Source of the DNA: Clostridiales bacterium
GTDB lineage: Bacteria; Bacillota; Clostridia; Christensenellales; UBA1242
NCBI GenBank assembly: GCA_015055665.1
Contig: SVHX01000006.1
Location: 1 to 64,000 of the forward strand
DNA length: 64,000 nucleotides
Reading direction: 5' to 3'
The notes below the pieces were generated by a model that saw nothing but the letters and a program-made list of their open reading frames with translations, was not told the origin of the DNA and ran no database searches. The position numbers and the translations under genes were made by a program. This document shows, in pieces, positions 37,126-47,053 of the stretch. Position 1 is the first letter of the stretch; each line of letters opens with the position of its first letter.

Positions 37126-37767
37126 ATGGCTCTATATTTGACCATAGTGGCTCTAGGTGTATCATTGTTAGCGTCGGCTAATCTGATATTTTTCCCTGAG
37201 TCGTTTGATAATTATGCAATATGGATTATAGTTGTGTTGCTACTTAGTGTTGTTGCCGAAATTGCAATAACAGCAACATTTTCTTTCCTTGCAGAATTAT
37301 TGCCAGAGAAGTGGTTTAACCCTAAGAAAAAGCTATTCCAAGTTTCTAGAAGAGAGCAAAGATTCTACGAAAAGCTTGGTATTAAGATATGGAAGGATAG
37401 AATTTGCGAATTGGGAGATTTGATTGGACACAACAAGAAGAAGGTTAAAGACCCTAAGAGCGTAGAGTATGTGCAGATGTTTATCCTTGAATCTAACCGA
37501 GCAATGGTAGGTCATTATATGGATGCAATTGCCTCATTTGCTATAGTGTTTATGTTACCATTTAAGTATTTTTGGCGAATATCCATGCCAGTTGCAATAA
37601 TTGCAATGATACTTAATTTGTTGCCAACAATGATACTTAGATATAATTTGCCTAAATTTCATATAATACTTAAGCGACTCAAAAGACTGGAAGGTAGGCT
37701 TAAGATTAAGCCTAGCGAACCTAGCAATATTGTTAGCGATAAGGTAGTAGAAAAACAACCCGAGTAA
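37126..37767 (+). CDS. hypothetical membrane protein
   Basis: 213 aa, multiple TMs; co-directional with the GT8/acyltransferase genes. Confidence 0.7.
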   Translation: MALYLTIVALGVSLLASANLIFFPESFDNYAIWIIVVLLLSVVAEIAITATFSFLAELLPEKWFNPKKKLFQVSRREQRFYEKLGIKIWKDRICELGDLIGHNKKKVKDPKSVEYVQMFILESNRAMVGHYMDAIASFAIVFMLPFKYFWRISMPVAIIAMILNLLPTMILRYNLPKFHIILKRLKRLEGRLKIKPSEPSNIVSDKVVEKQPE

Positions 37768-37807
37768 TATATAGAGATTTCGTGAATCTATATTGTACTC
37801 AGGTTGT
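37755..37807 (+). terminator. Compound terminator overlapping the upstream stop codon
   Basis: ACAACCcGAGTA ... TACTCaGGTTGT then ATTTTTG, with inner ATATAGA-type hairpin. Confidence 0.65.
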
Positions 37808-37836
37808 ATTTTTGTAATATGATTTTTGTAATATTG

Positions 37837-38100
37837 CTATACTTGTTTGTTGTTTTCTACAATTAGTTTGTCAAAGTGAACGGTTTCGACAAAGTCATCT
37901 TCTCTAAATGTAACCGTTCCAAACATGATATAGTCGCGGATATGTTTGGCGAGAATAATTGGTGTTGGACTATCAAAGTGCTCGCATATTGTTTTGATAT
38001 AGAATTCAAAGTGGTCAATCGTGAAGTCTTCCTTGAAGGCACATTTGTAGCTAGCTGTCATTTTAGTTTCTTTTAGAGTCTTTGCGTATAACCTAACCAT
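37837..38100 (-). CDS. hypothetical protein
   Basis: 87 aa ORF, no family recognised. Confidence 0.5.
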   Translation of the reverse strand: MVRLYAKTLKETKMTASYKCAFKEDFTIDHFEFYIKTICEHFDSPTPIILAKHIRDYIMFGTVTFREDDFVETVHFDKLIVENNKQV

Positions 38101-38394
38101 TTATATAATCCTCGGTGTTTAAATTTATCCTAAATATTTTAACATAATTCGTGTTAATTTGCATACAAATTTTACACATATTTGCATACAATATATCTGT
38201 ATTAATTAGATTTTATTAATACTTTCGAAACAACTTTTTGAAACTATTATTACAATATTTCAGGTTAAAAATTTTTGTAAAATCTATATAAAAAACTCTT
38301 GACAAAAATTATAGATTGTTGTAATATATTGTACGTTGATGAACTTGCAAAGCAATTTGCGAGTTCTAATTTTACTTTTTGATACAAGGAGAAA

Positions 38395-38868
38395 ATGAAA
38401 ATGGCAGAGGTATTTTTAACAAAGGAAGCATACAAAGAATTAGAGGAAAGGCTTGCTTATCTCAAGAGTGACGGAAGAGTTGATGTTGCTGAGAAGATAA
38501 GAGTTGCTAGATCCTTTGGCGATATTAGTGAGAATAGCGAATATGATGCAGCTAGGGAAGAAGAGGCTCTTCTTGAGCAGGAAATTGTTCAGATAGAAGA
38601 GAACTTGAGAAACGCTAAGATTATCAAGGGCAAGGGTGATACTTCTAAGGTTGGTGTAGGATGTACTGTTGAGGTATTAGATATGGAATTTAACGAGAAT
38701 CTTACACTAAGAATTATGGGAAGTATCGAAAGTGATCCTACTATTGGTCAAATTAGTAACGAAAGCCCAACTGGTAGAGCCCTAATTGGTGCAGAAAAGG
38801 GTGATGTTGTGGAAGTTACTACTCCTGCTGGATCTATTAAATATAAAGTACTAGCTATTTCTTATTAA
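38395..38868 (+). CDS. greA: transcription elongation factor GreA
   Basis: FLTKEAYKELEERLAYLKSDGRVDVAEKIRVARSFGDISENSEYDAAREEEALLE...SPTGRALIGAEKGDVVEVTTPAG. Confidence 0.96.
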   Translation: MKMAEVFLTKEAYKELEERLAYLKSDGRVDVAEKIRVARSFGDISENSEYDAAREEEALLEQEIVQIEENLRNAKIIKGKGDTSKVGVGCTVEVLDMEFNENLTLRIMGSIESDPTIGQISNESPTGRALIGAEKGDVVEVTTPAGSIKYKVLAISY

Positions 38869-38879
38869 TATTTGAGATT

Positions 38880-38912
38880 AAAAGTTTGCAAGGAATCTTG
38901 CAAACTTTTTTT
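38880..38912 (+). terminator. Rho-independent terminator
   Basis: AAAAGTTTGCAAG gaat CTTGCAAACTTTTTTTT. Confidence 0.85.
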
Positions 38913-39035
38913 TATTGATCATATCTGATTTTGTTTTTATTAAATAAGACAAAAAACAACAAAAAGCCATGGTGTAATTAAGGAATAATAACAAGGATAT
39001 ACATTAGTTATATTATACAATTATTATATATTATT

Positions 39036-41357
39036 ATGATATGTGAGGATTGTATGTGGCAGTTAAGCAAAAATGACTTTGTAGTAAGTAAGATTAATAC
39101 ACGCTTTCTTCGAGTTCTTGTAATGCTAGCGATATATGTGTTGTTATTAGGAGTAAACAATACATATATTTATAATTCTAGCTTGATGCCGTTTGGGGTG
39201 AGTGTTGTTTTTGCATTGTTATTTATGAAATTTAATGGTTACATACTTGCTATAATCTATCTTGTGTCTAGGGTATATCCTTGGCAACTTGGAGGTGTTG
39301 TTGAGGCTGCAGTTGTATCCTTGGTATTGGTATTTATAGAGTGGTTGGTATGTAGTGGTAAAATTAGATTAAACAAAACAAAAGTACTAATATGTATGTT
39401 GCTATCCATGATAGGTTTTTTGGTTAGAGGTTTTGGGGATTCTAAACAAATACTTGCAACAATTATTGCGATGGTATTGGCGGTATTCTTTCTATATTCG
39501 TGTATGTGTTTTTTTGAGGCAACGATAGGAAGAGGTTTCGCTAATGGTATTAATCTAGATGAGAAAGTATGTGGTGCAGCGTTGCTAATTATCTTCAGTA
39601 TAGGCATGGGTAATGTATATATAGGCGTTGTGAGTATAGGTCTACTATTTGCAACGATTATATTATTGCTTGTATCGCGTATATGTAATGCGAGTATTGT
39701 ATTGGTTAGTTCCTCTCTTATGGGTATTGGGATGGCAATTCTTAATGCGGATCCGATTTACATATCATTGTTCGTGTGTATGAGCGTTGCTGCAATTGGG
39801 TTTAAATGTAGTTGGCGTGTTTTAACTGGAGTGGCTGTACTTTTGGCGTATGTTTTGTTTGGGTTGCTTTTTGGCATAGGACTGGATCTTGGCAGTGTAT
39901 TGGGAGTATTGATTGGTGCAATAGTTGCAGTTTGTATTCCTAGTAAACTGTTGCTATCCATATCTGGCTTGCGACAAAATATCAAACAGTCTATGCTTGA
40001 TTCTGTTTATGTAACTTCTCGAAAGGAGATGGCGATTAGGATTGGCGAGCTTAGTAAAATATTTGCACGCATGGATAATGTATATAGGCAAATGATTAAA
40101 GGTAAATTATCTGTAGAAGACTCTAAAGATATCTTAAAGTCTGAGCTTATTGCAACAGCTTGTGATGGCTGCGATAATAGGGATAGATGCTTTAGAAGTA
40201 GTGGCGTTTATATGGATAATTGTTTTGATTCGATTGTCGATATTGGATATGCGAAAAAACGTTTAACACTTGTCGATCTGCCCGAGTATTTGACGATTAA
40301 TTGTGCCAGGGTTAATGAGGTTGTGCAAGTGTTTAATAGATTGCTTGAATCATATAATGACTATAGTGAGTCTGTCAATAATCTAGATACAAGTAGGGCG
40401 TTGATTGCTGATCAGTTAGGTGGTGTTAGCGTACTACTGCACTCGTTGGAAAGCAGCTTGTCTGAAGATGTTGTTGTAGATAATAAATCCTCTGAGCTTG
40501 TAAAAGAACGATTGATATACAATAATATTGCATGTATAGATTGTGTGGTTTGTGTTGGGGAAAATGGCGTAATAATATCAGCAATTGTCAACAACGATAG
40601 CGGTAATGACAAAACAATTGTAAATACGATATCAAAAATGTTTAAGCACAAATACAGGATTATGTCGCAAGAGGAGCTTGTTGGGGGTGTACGCGTTGTT
40701 ACTCTTGAAAGAGCGGATAACTATGAGATTGCTTTTGGTTGTGCGGTGCGAACAAAGTCCGGCAAAGTTGTGTCAGGAGATACGCACTCTATTGTTTCCA
40801 TTGGCGGGGGAAGGTATATGGCGTCAATATGTGATGGCATGGGGAGTGGTGCTGGGGCTCGTGATATTAGCCTGCTCACTCTTGATTTGATTGAGAATTT
40901 TTATCAGGCAGGATTTGATAACGAGATCATTTTAAGTTCTGTTAATAAATTACTCAGCCTTAATGAGAGTGAAAGCTTTTCTACAATAGACTTGTGTGTA
41001 ATTGACTGCAAAAAAAACTATTATGATTTTGTTAAGCTTGGTGCGACTAACGGTTATGTAATAAGAGCAAATAAGGATATCGAAGTAATATCTAGTAGTG
41101 GATTGCCGGTAGGTGTGCTTGAGAATATTTGTCCGCATATCACTAAGTTGTGCATTAGCAATATGGATATTGTAGTGATGGTGTCGGATGGTGTAGGTGA
41201 TGTCTTGGGAGATATGTCTGGATACTTAAGATCTATAGATATTATTAACCCTCAAACGTTGGCTAACGACATAATTAATTTGGCAATAGCTAAGTCGCAA
41301 GGAGAATCTTGTGATGATATGACTGTGGTTTGTGTAAGAGTGTTAGAAAATGTGTGA
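39036..41357 (+). CDS. spoIIE: stage II sporulation protein E (SpoIIE) phosphatase
   Basis: N-terminal multi-TM, CDGCDNRDRCFRS, C-terminal PP2C domain SICDGMGSGAGARDIS...VMVSDGVGD...DDMTVVCVRV. Confidence 0.92.
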   Translation: MICEDCMWQLSKNDFVVSKINTRFLRVLVMLAIYVLLLGVNNTYIYNSSLMPFGVSVVFALLFMKFNGYILAIIYLVSRVYPWQLGGVVEAAVVSLVLVFIEWLVCSGKIRLNKTKVLICMLLSMIGFLVRGFGDSKQILATIIAMVLAVFFLYSCMCFFEATIGRGFANGINLDEKVCGAALLIIFSIGMGNVYIGVVSIGLLFATIILLLVSRICNASIVLVSSSLMGIGMAILNADPIYISLFVCMSVAAIGFKCSWRVLTGVAVLLAYVLFGLLFGIGLDLGSVLGVLIGAIVAVCIPSKLLLSISGLRQNIKQSMLDSVYVTSRKEMAIRIGELSKIFARMDNVYRQMIKGKLSVEDSKDILKSELIATACDGCDNRDRCFRSSGVYMDNCFDSIVDIGYAKKRLTLVDLPEYLTINCARVNEVVQVFNRLLESYNDYSESVNNLDTSRALIADQLGGVSVLLHSLESSLSEDVVVDNKSSELVKERLIYNNIACIDCVVCVGENGVIISAIVNNDSGNDKTIVNTISKMFKHKYRIMSQEELVGGVRVVTLERADNYEIAFGCAVRTKSGKVVSGDTHSIVSIGGGRYMASICDGMGSGAGARDISLLTLDLIENFYQAGFDNEIILSSVNKLLSLNESESFSTIDLCVIDCKKNYYDFVKLGATNGYVIRANKDIEVISSSGLPVGVLENICPHITKLCISNMDIVVMVSDGVGDVLGDMSGYLRSIDIINPQTLANDIINLAIAKSQGESCDDMTVVCVRVLENV

Positions 41358-41497
41358 TTGAATTATTGATGCACGGGTGTTTTAGTGGTATCTATTTATT
41401 GGGTTATCTCTGTTTATTTAGTTCGTTGTATTTATTTGGTTTTTTAGTTTAAGTATGTTATCATTTAGTTAATGAAATACATTTAGAGGTAATTATA

Positions 41498-42724
41498 ATG
41501 GCGGAAGAAGATAAAAAGAATTGGCAAAAGACCAAAGAAGAAAGAGAGAAAGCTGCCCAAGGTGTTATCGATCATTTTAAGGATTTAAGAGGATACAATT
41601 TATCTAATGATGCATTTACGCTTGGTCATGATGCTAATGATACTCCCGTACTTAAGCACAAGACCAACTTTAAGATGAGCGAATTGCCTGAGGGCTGGAA
41701 GTATGGCGTGTATTATTTAGATACTGCGTATCCAAGAGTAGGTATTTGGAACGAGGAAGGGGTTTTTATTCCTACCGAGAGCGAGTTGGATAAAAGTCAA
41801 GTAGCGACATACCGAGATGCAGACGATCTTGCTAATATGCTTAAGGCGACAAATGAACGAGTAGCTGGTACTAATGTTACATTCCCAGGCAACAATACAA
41901 TAAGAATAGATGGTGTGGATAAAATAGATTTGCCAACAGCAGATCTAGTAATGCGAAAAAATTCATATGGCGAAACTGTAATTATGTCCACTCTTAATCC
42001 AGAGATTGAGTTTAGGGTTGAGATTGTAAGATCTGCTGAGCAAAACAATGAAAACGCATCTCTTGATGCTGGTGGTGAAGGTCACGGAATTGGTAATGAA
42101 ACTGTTATGGGAAAAGACGCTTATGCAAGTGTTGACAATACTCTGAATAACCCTTCTTATAAACCATTAAATGTTCGTGTTGATGAGTTGGATCTCAATA
42201 TGTTGGATTGGGATCATATGAGTTATGCGGATGCTAATTATCAGTGGACTCAAGACGGAAATGTGGTTCGCAAAGAAGAGTATGGGGATAATCAATCATT
42301 GAATACTCGCAGGGTGGAGACTAATAGGAATCTGATTGCAATAATGAACGTAAATATTCTTTGGAAAAAGGCTTATGTGTTGGGCAAGGGAGGGGATTCT
42401 AGGAGTGTGGATGCCTTGCAAAATAGGACAAATGCGGAGTTTTTTGATCATGTTATGCAAACGTTGCGAAATGTTATTGGTGACGAAACCAAAAATAGAG
42501 CTCCTAGATTTAGTAATATAGCTGCAGATATATACAATTCTAATATGCAAGACAAAGATCTATGCAAAGCGATTATGCATTTTATTCATATGCCAGAGAT
42601 TGCTAAACTTTATGGAATTTATGTTGATTCAACTGTTCAAGAGGCTATTGATAAGGCTCAAGAAAGAAGTGATGAGATGGATGATGAATCTGTCATGACA
42701 AGGAAGTTTCCTCCTCACAATTAA
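41498..42724 (+). CDS. hypothetical protein
   Basis: 408 aa ORF with GGTAATTATA leader; contains NETVMGKDAY and C-terminal DDESVMTRKF. No family recognised. Confidence 0.7.
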   Translation: MAEEDKKNWQKTKEEREKAAQGVIDHFKDLRGYNLSNDAFTLGHDANDTPVLKHKTNFKMSELPEGWKYGVYYLDTAYPRVGIWNEEGVFIPTESELDKSQVATYRDADDLANMLKATNERVAGTNVTFPGNNTIRIDGVDKIDLPTADLVMRKNSYGETVIMSTLNPEIEFRVEIVRSAEQNNENASLDAGGEGHGIGNETVMGKDAYASVDNTLNNPSYKPLNVRVDELDLNMLDWDHMSYADANYQWTQDGNVVRKEEYGDNQSLNTRRVETNRNLIAIMNVNILWKKAYVLGKGGDSRSVDALQNRTNAEFFDHVMQTLRNVIGDETKNRAPRFSNIAADIYNSNMQDKDLCKAIMHFIHMPEIAKLYGIYVDSTVQEAIDKAQERSDEMDDESVMTRKFPPHN

Positions 42725-42792
42725 ATGAGTCATATATTGAGGTTTGTTCCTCTTAAATGGTATCTAAATTGGCGTGCGTAAATAAACAAACA

Positions 42793-42836
42793 AAAAGAAC
42801 AGCACAATGATTAATACATTGTGTTGTTCTTTTTTA
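42793..42836 (+). terminator. Rho-independent terminator
   Basis: AAAAAGAACAgCACAATG attaata CATTGTGtTGTTCTTTTTT. Confidence 0.8.
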
Positions 42837-43046
42837 CAAGAAAGACAAGTTGTTACCTGATTACTTTCTTACATGTTAAATTTAAACAATCATTTCGGAT
42901 AAAGTTTTGTGGCGGGGTGTGTGTAGCGTAAAAAAAATTAATATTAGCTTGGATTTGTTTGAATAAGAATTTTAAATTTTTAATTATTAATCTTTGTTAT
43001 TACTTGTACTTGTGGTATAATTATAAAAACAACATGAGGAAATACT

Positions 43047-43679
43047 ATGAAAAAAATTTTAAGTCTAATATTTGCTGCATGGTTAATATTTATAGGTTCA
43101 TTTTTTATAGAAGCATGTAAAGACGAAGATATTAAAAATAAAGTTGTGTTCTATGTTGATGGACAAGAATATGCATATTTTGAGACAAACGGAAATGAAG
43201 AAATAAAATTGCCTGATGATCCTACAAAAGATGGATATGTGTTTAATGGATGGTATTTATTTGAAGATAAATTTAATGAAAAAGCATACACAGAAAAAAC
43301 AATTTCAACAGATATTTCAGTATATGCAAAGTGGGAAAAGTTATATTCAATAACCACTCAATGCACCAATGGTGGGTCAATTTATATTACTAATACAAAT
43401 AGTCTCAATAATATTAAAGCTCTTGAAGTCATAGAATTTATTATTATACCGGAAACTAAGACAAATATGCCTGGAGGAGATTGGGGAGCATCTGGTTCAA
43501 TTGAAGTAGAATATTATTCATATATGCTTCTAGGATTGAACATACAAAGCGAAAATGATTCTATTTTGTATGTGCAAGATGGAGTTTATCAATATAATAA
43601 TTGGGAATTTACAAAATATAAGTTTGTTATGCCTCGTGATAATGTAAATATAAGTGCAATGATTGTGATAATCAATTGA
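43047..43679 (+). CDS. Secreted protein with InlB B-repeat-like domain
   Basis: Signal peptide MKKILSLIFAAWLIFIGSFFIEACKD; VVFYVDGQEYAYFETNGNEEIKLPDDPTKDGYVFNGWYLFEDKFNEKAYTEKTISTDISVYAKW. Confidence 0.75.
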   Translation: MKKILSLIFAAWLIFIGSFFIEACKDEDIKNKVVFYVDGQEYAYFETNGNEEIKLPDDPTKDGYVFNGWYLFEDKFNEKAYTEKTISTDISVYAKWEKLYSITTQCTNGGSIYITNTNSLNNIKALEVIEFIIIPETKTNMPGGDWGASGSIEVEYYSYMLLGLNIQSENDSILYVQDGVYQYNNWEFTKYKFVMPRDNVNISAMIVIIN

Positions 43680-43851
43680 GAAATAGATTGCATAAATTAA
43701 TTTGGCACTCACGCGTGTGCTTGTCTTGATACAAGTGGTGTCGCTACGCTCCACAAAAACAAATTTAATGATTGAATCAAAAAATAGAGCAATGAAACTT
43801 GTTCAATTTTTATAAAAGTCTAAATAAAATAAAAATTTCGATTTAGCTTAC

Positions 43852-43875
43852 GCTTAGCGGAGTTGGAGAGATTCG
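43852..43875. repeat. Duplicate of tRNA-Ser 3' end (direct repeat copy)
   Basis: GCTTAGCGGAGTTGGAGAGATTCG versus GCTTGGCGGAGTTGGAGAGATTCG at 43984-44007 (23/24). Confidence 0.85.
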
Positions 43876-43954
43876 GAGCCGAGCGAAAGCGAACGCCCTC
43901 ATGCAGAGCATGAGTACACTGAAAGAGTGAGAATCTCGATATGATAAAAAAATA

Positions 43955-43978
43955 GTAAAACGAAAAAATTCGTTTTAC
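43955..43978 (-). terminator. Terminator of tRNA-Ser
   Basis: GTAAAACGAA aaaa TTCGTTTTAC; on the minus strand followed by TATTTTTTT. Confidence 0.75.
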
Positions 43979-43986
43979 ATATTGCT

Positions 43987-44077
43987 TGGCGGAGTTGGAG
44001 AGATTCGAACTCTCGTGCCGATTGCTCGACAAACGCATTTCGAGTGCGTCCCGGTACGACCACTTCGGTACAACTCC
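43987..44077 (-). tRNA. tRNA-Ser(CGA)
   Basis: Reverse complement: GGAGTTG acceptor, anticodon arm ACGCA CTCGAAA TGCGT, long variable arm, T-arm GAGAG TTCGAAT CTCTC, CAACTCC G CCA. Confidence 0.95.
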
Positions 44078-44202
44078 ATATTGTTAACTTGTATATTTTA
44101 GCACAAAAATTGGCTATTGTAAAGATATATGGGTTGATTTTTGCTTAGCTGTTTCAAAAATATTTTGGTTATATAATATTGCAAATAATGTAATAATTAA
44201 GT

Positions 44203-44760
44203 ATGGTGAAAATAATATTATATATATCGGCATTTGTTCCTATGTATCTACTATTTATACTTAATCTTGTAATTGAGTTGATTAATAAAAATTTAACATT
44301 AAATATAACTAATACTGTGGTGTTGGTAAGTCTTACCATATTAACATTAATTGGTTTCGTGGGGTTGATGTGGGTGGTAAAATCCAAGTCGGATACTCGG
44401 GGAAAGATTACTATTATTAGCAAAAAGAACCTGACTGATCAGCACTTTCTTAATTATTTTTCGTTGTTTGTTTTGCTTGCATTGGCATTTGATCTATCTA
44501 AAATCTGTTTTGTAGGAGTTTTTGTTGCGATACTAATATTTATAGGTGTCGTATATATAAAGAATAATATATATTATGTTAATCCTTTACTTAATATATT
44601 GGGTTATAGCTTTTATGACATTGTATATTTGGATGAAAGCGGCAAAGAGGGGGAGTTGAGGATATTTTACAAAGGTGAGCTAGAAACTAATGGTAAGGTG
44701 TATCTATTGAGTCTTAAGAAAAAGAATCTCAATTTTCTTGAAGATGATAAGAGCGTGTAA
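44203..44760 (+). CDS. hypothetical membrane protein
   Basis: 185 aa, several TM segments. Confidence 0.65.
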   Translation: MVKIILYISAFVPMYLLFILNLVIELINKNLTLNITNTVVLVSLTILTLIGFVGLMWVVKSKSDTRGKITIISKKNLTDQHFLNYFSLFVLLALAFDLSKICFVGVFVAILIFIGVVYIKNNIYYVNPLLNILGYSFYDIVYLDESGKEGELRIFYKGELETNGKVYLLSLKKKNLNFLEDDKSV

Positions 44761-44858
44761 TATATTCGAAAATTAAAATTATTTAAAATAAAGTTATATT
44801 TGGTGCTCCCCTGTAATATATTAAAGTAGAAAGAATTGTTCGAGGGGGTAATGGCGAG

Positions 44859-46376
44859 GTGTTTGAGCCAAATTTTACAAGGATTGTTAGTAGTGTAAGA
44901 AGAAATATTGGGAGAACTCAGTCGGTGGTGGAATTGAAATTGCCGGCGGTAGACGGTGATGTAAGTAAGATTTTTTCGGTTGGTGCTAGGTCGCATATAA
45001 AATCTTGCGAGCCTATTGGTAAAGAGGTATCGTTCTTTGGAGTAGTGGACTTTCAGGTGGTTTACCAAGGGGATATTATTTCTGCAGTGGATTATAGTGC
45101 AGACTTCAAAGACAGGTTTGTTGATGATGCAGATGTTGTTGGAGAGGTGGTTGCCACTAGTAATGTTATTGATGTGAGTAGTTCTATTGTGGCTGGTACT
45201 ATTCGTGTAACCGCTGTTATAGAGGTGTGCTTGTCTGTTATTGAGTCAAAAGACATTAATGTTTTAACGTCTGTAGGTGGTGATGGGGCGCATATTCTTG
45301 CGAGCGATATTGCGTATACTACCTATCTTGGCAAAGCGTATGAAAAGCTTGACGTTAGTGATGAGTTGAGTCTTGATGGGGTTGGTAATATATTGATGGT
45401 TACGCCTTGCGTTTCGTTAACAAGTGTCAATCCTCAAGAAAATTACATATCTATAAGTGGAAAGATTTGTCTAGATATATGCTATCAAGGGGTGCAAGGC
45501 GAAAAAGACTTGTGTTCTCATTACCATGAAATTGATTTTGGCGGAGAGGTTGCGTACGACGGCGTTAATGGCGAGTCTATAGTTCAAAGCTTGGTAGGCG
45601 TAATTACTAATGAGATGCGAGTGTCTACTGAGATAGAAGGTAGTTCTGCGCGTATGAGTGTATACGTTCCTATTGCGTATACTGGTTATGTGTATGATGA
45701 AAATAGGCTTAGTGTAATTGATGACTTGTATTTGGAGCGAGAGTATTTGTCTGTAACGTGCGAAAACTTTAGCACAGTGTCTAGTGGTTCTTCGATATTT
45801 TTCAAAGATAACATTGGTGGAACGGCAAGCATTGGAGAAACGGCACCTTTTATAGATAATGTGCTTGGAGTGTGCACAAATAATATAATGCTTGCAAGTG
45901 CTAGAATTGAAGATGGTAAATTATTTGTTGAGGGAGTTGCGAGTAGTACTGTAATGTATTATACGAAAGAAACAGAAGATATTACGGCAACAGAAGTTGA
46001 GATGCCATTTGCAATAGAGCAGAAGGTAGATGCAGAAAGAGCTGAGGTTGTATCTCTTAGTTTGGGAAATGTATCTGCTCGCAGTAGAAGGGGCAAAGAA
46101 ATTGAGGTGTCTGCAACGCTAGGTGTTATGGCTGATGTTTATTCTGAGTCGCAGTCTTGTGTGATAAGTGCCGTATCTGTAGGGGATGCAAAGACAGAAG
46201 ATGATTGTCAATTGTATTTGTATGTGGCAAGGCAAGGACAGTCGTTATGGGATGTTGCAAAAGAAACAAGCGTTCCCGAAAATGTGTTGCTTGAGCAAAA
46301 TGCAAAAATTGAATTGCCAATAAAGGCTGGTGATAAGCTGGTTGTTTACAAGCCAAGTGTTGCAAGATTTGAATAA
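44859..46376 (+). CDS. SPOCS (DUF3794)/LysM spore protein, SipL-like
   Basis: Repeated SPOCS-like domains and C-terminal LysM: LYLYVARQGQSLWDVAKETSVPENVLLEQNAKIELPIKAGDKLVVYK. GTG start. Confidence 0.85.
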   Translation: MFEPNFTRIVSSVRRNIGRTQSVVELKLPAVDGDVSKIFSVGARSHIKSCEPIGKEVSFFGVVDFQVVYQGDIISAVDYSADFKDRFVDDADVVGEVVATSNVIDVSSSIVAGTIRVTAVIEVCLSVIESKDINVLTSVGGDGAHILASDIAYTTYLGKAYEKLDVSDELSLDGVGNILMVTPCVSLTSVNPQENYISISGKICLDICYQGVQGEKDLCSHYHEIDFGGEVAYDGVNGESIVQSLVGVITNEMRVSTEIEGSSARMSVYVPIAYTGYVYDENRLSVIDDLYLEREYLSVTCENFSTVSSGSSIFFKDNIGGTASIGETAPFIDNVLGVCTNNIMLASARIEDGKLFVEGVASSTVMYYTKETEDITATEVEMPFAIEQKVDAERAEVVSLSLGNVSARSRRGKEIEVSATLGVMADVYSESQSCVISAVSVGDAKTEDDCQLYLYVARQGQSLWDVAKETSVPENVLLEQNAKIELPIKAGDKLVVYKPSVARFE

Positions 46377-46380
46377 AATT

Positions 46381-46418
46381 AAAAAAATGTGATATGTGTC
46401 ATACGTATCACATTTTTT
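46381..46418 (+). terminator. Rho-independent terminator
   Basis: AAAAAATGTGATA ... TATCACATTTTTT. Confidence 0.75.
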
Positions 46419-46519
46419 GTTGTAAAACAATGGGGTTATGACAAAAATCGACACAAAATTGAAATTGTTGAGTTTTACAGCATTGCGCAATAGGTAATAA
46501 TTGTACTAAGGAGAAATGT

Positions 46520-47053
46520 ATGTGTAAGAAGATATTGATTGTAGTGTTGGTGTTTGCTAGTTTAATGTTTAGCGGGTGTTCTATGAGCTCGGCTTCAAAG
46601 AGTGATGTCGTAAGAATACATATCAGAGCAAATTCAAATGAAGGAATTGATCAAGATGTCAAACTAATTGTTAGGGATAATATAATAGATTATATTACGC
46701 CGTTGATTGCTTCGTGTAATTCTTCCAATGAGGTTAAAAGTGTGTTGGGAGATAATTTAAATAATATTAAACTAGTAGCTAGTGATACGTTGACAAGGTG
46801 TGGCTTTGAGTATGGTTGCTCGGTTGGGCTTAGAAATGAATTTTTTCCAAGTAGAGATTATGATGGAGTAACTTTCGGTGCTGATTATTATGATGCGTTA
46901 ATTGTTGAGCTGGGAACGGGTAAAGGTGATAACTGGTGGTGTGTGGCGTATCCGCCGTTGTGTTTCGTTGGTGAGGATATTGAAGGTGATAATGTAAAGT
47001 ACAAGAGTAAGTTGTTAGAGTTGATTAATGGTTTCTGGGGAGGAGCAAAATGA
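46520..47053 (+). CDS. spoIIR: stage II sporulation protein R
   Basis: VVRIHIRANSNEGIDQDVKLIVRDNIIDYI...GKGDNWWCVAYPPLCFV. Confidence 0.88.
   Translation: MCKKILIVVLVFASLMFSGCSMSSASKSDVVRIHIRANSNEGIDQDVKLIVRDNIIDYITPLIASCNSSNEVKSVLGDNLNNIKLVASDTLTRCGFEYGCSVGLRNEFFPSRDYDGVTFGADYYDALIVELGTGKGDNWWCVAYPPLCFVGEDIEGDNVKYKSKLLELINGFWGGAK

Noticed and set aside
43820-44038. ORF on the minus strand overlapping tRNA-Ser
   Set aside because: It reads through the tRNA gene and its duplicated 3' end; the repeated NLSNSAK peptide is the translated tRNA repeat, not a protein.
44667-45068. 133 aa minus-strand ORF
   Set aside because: Antisense across two genes and their intergenic region; low-complexity composition.
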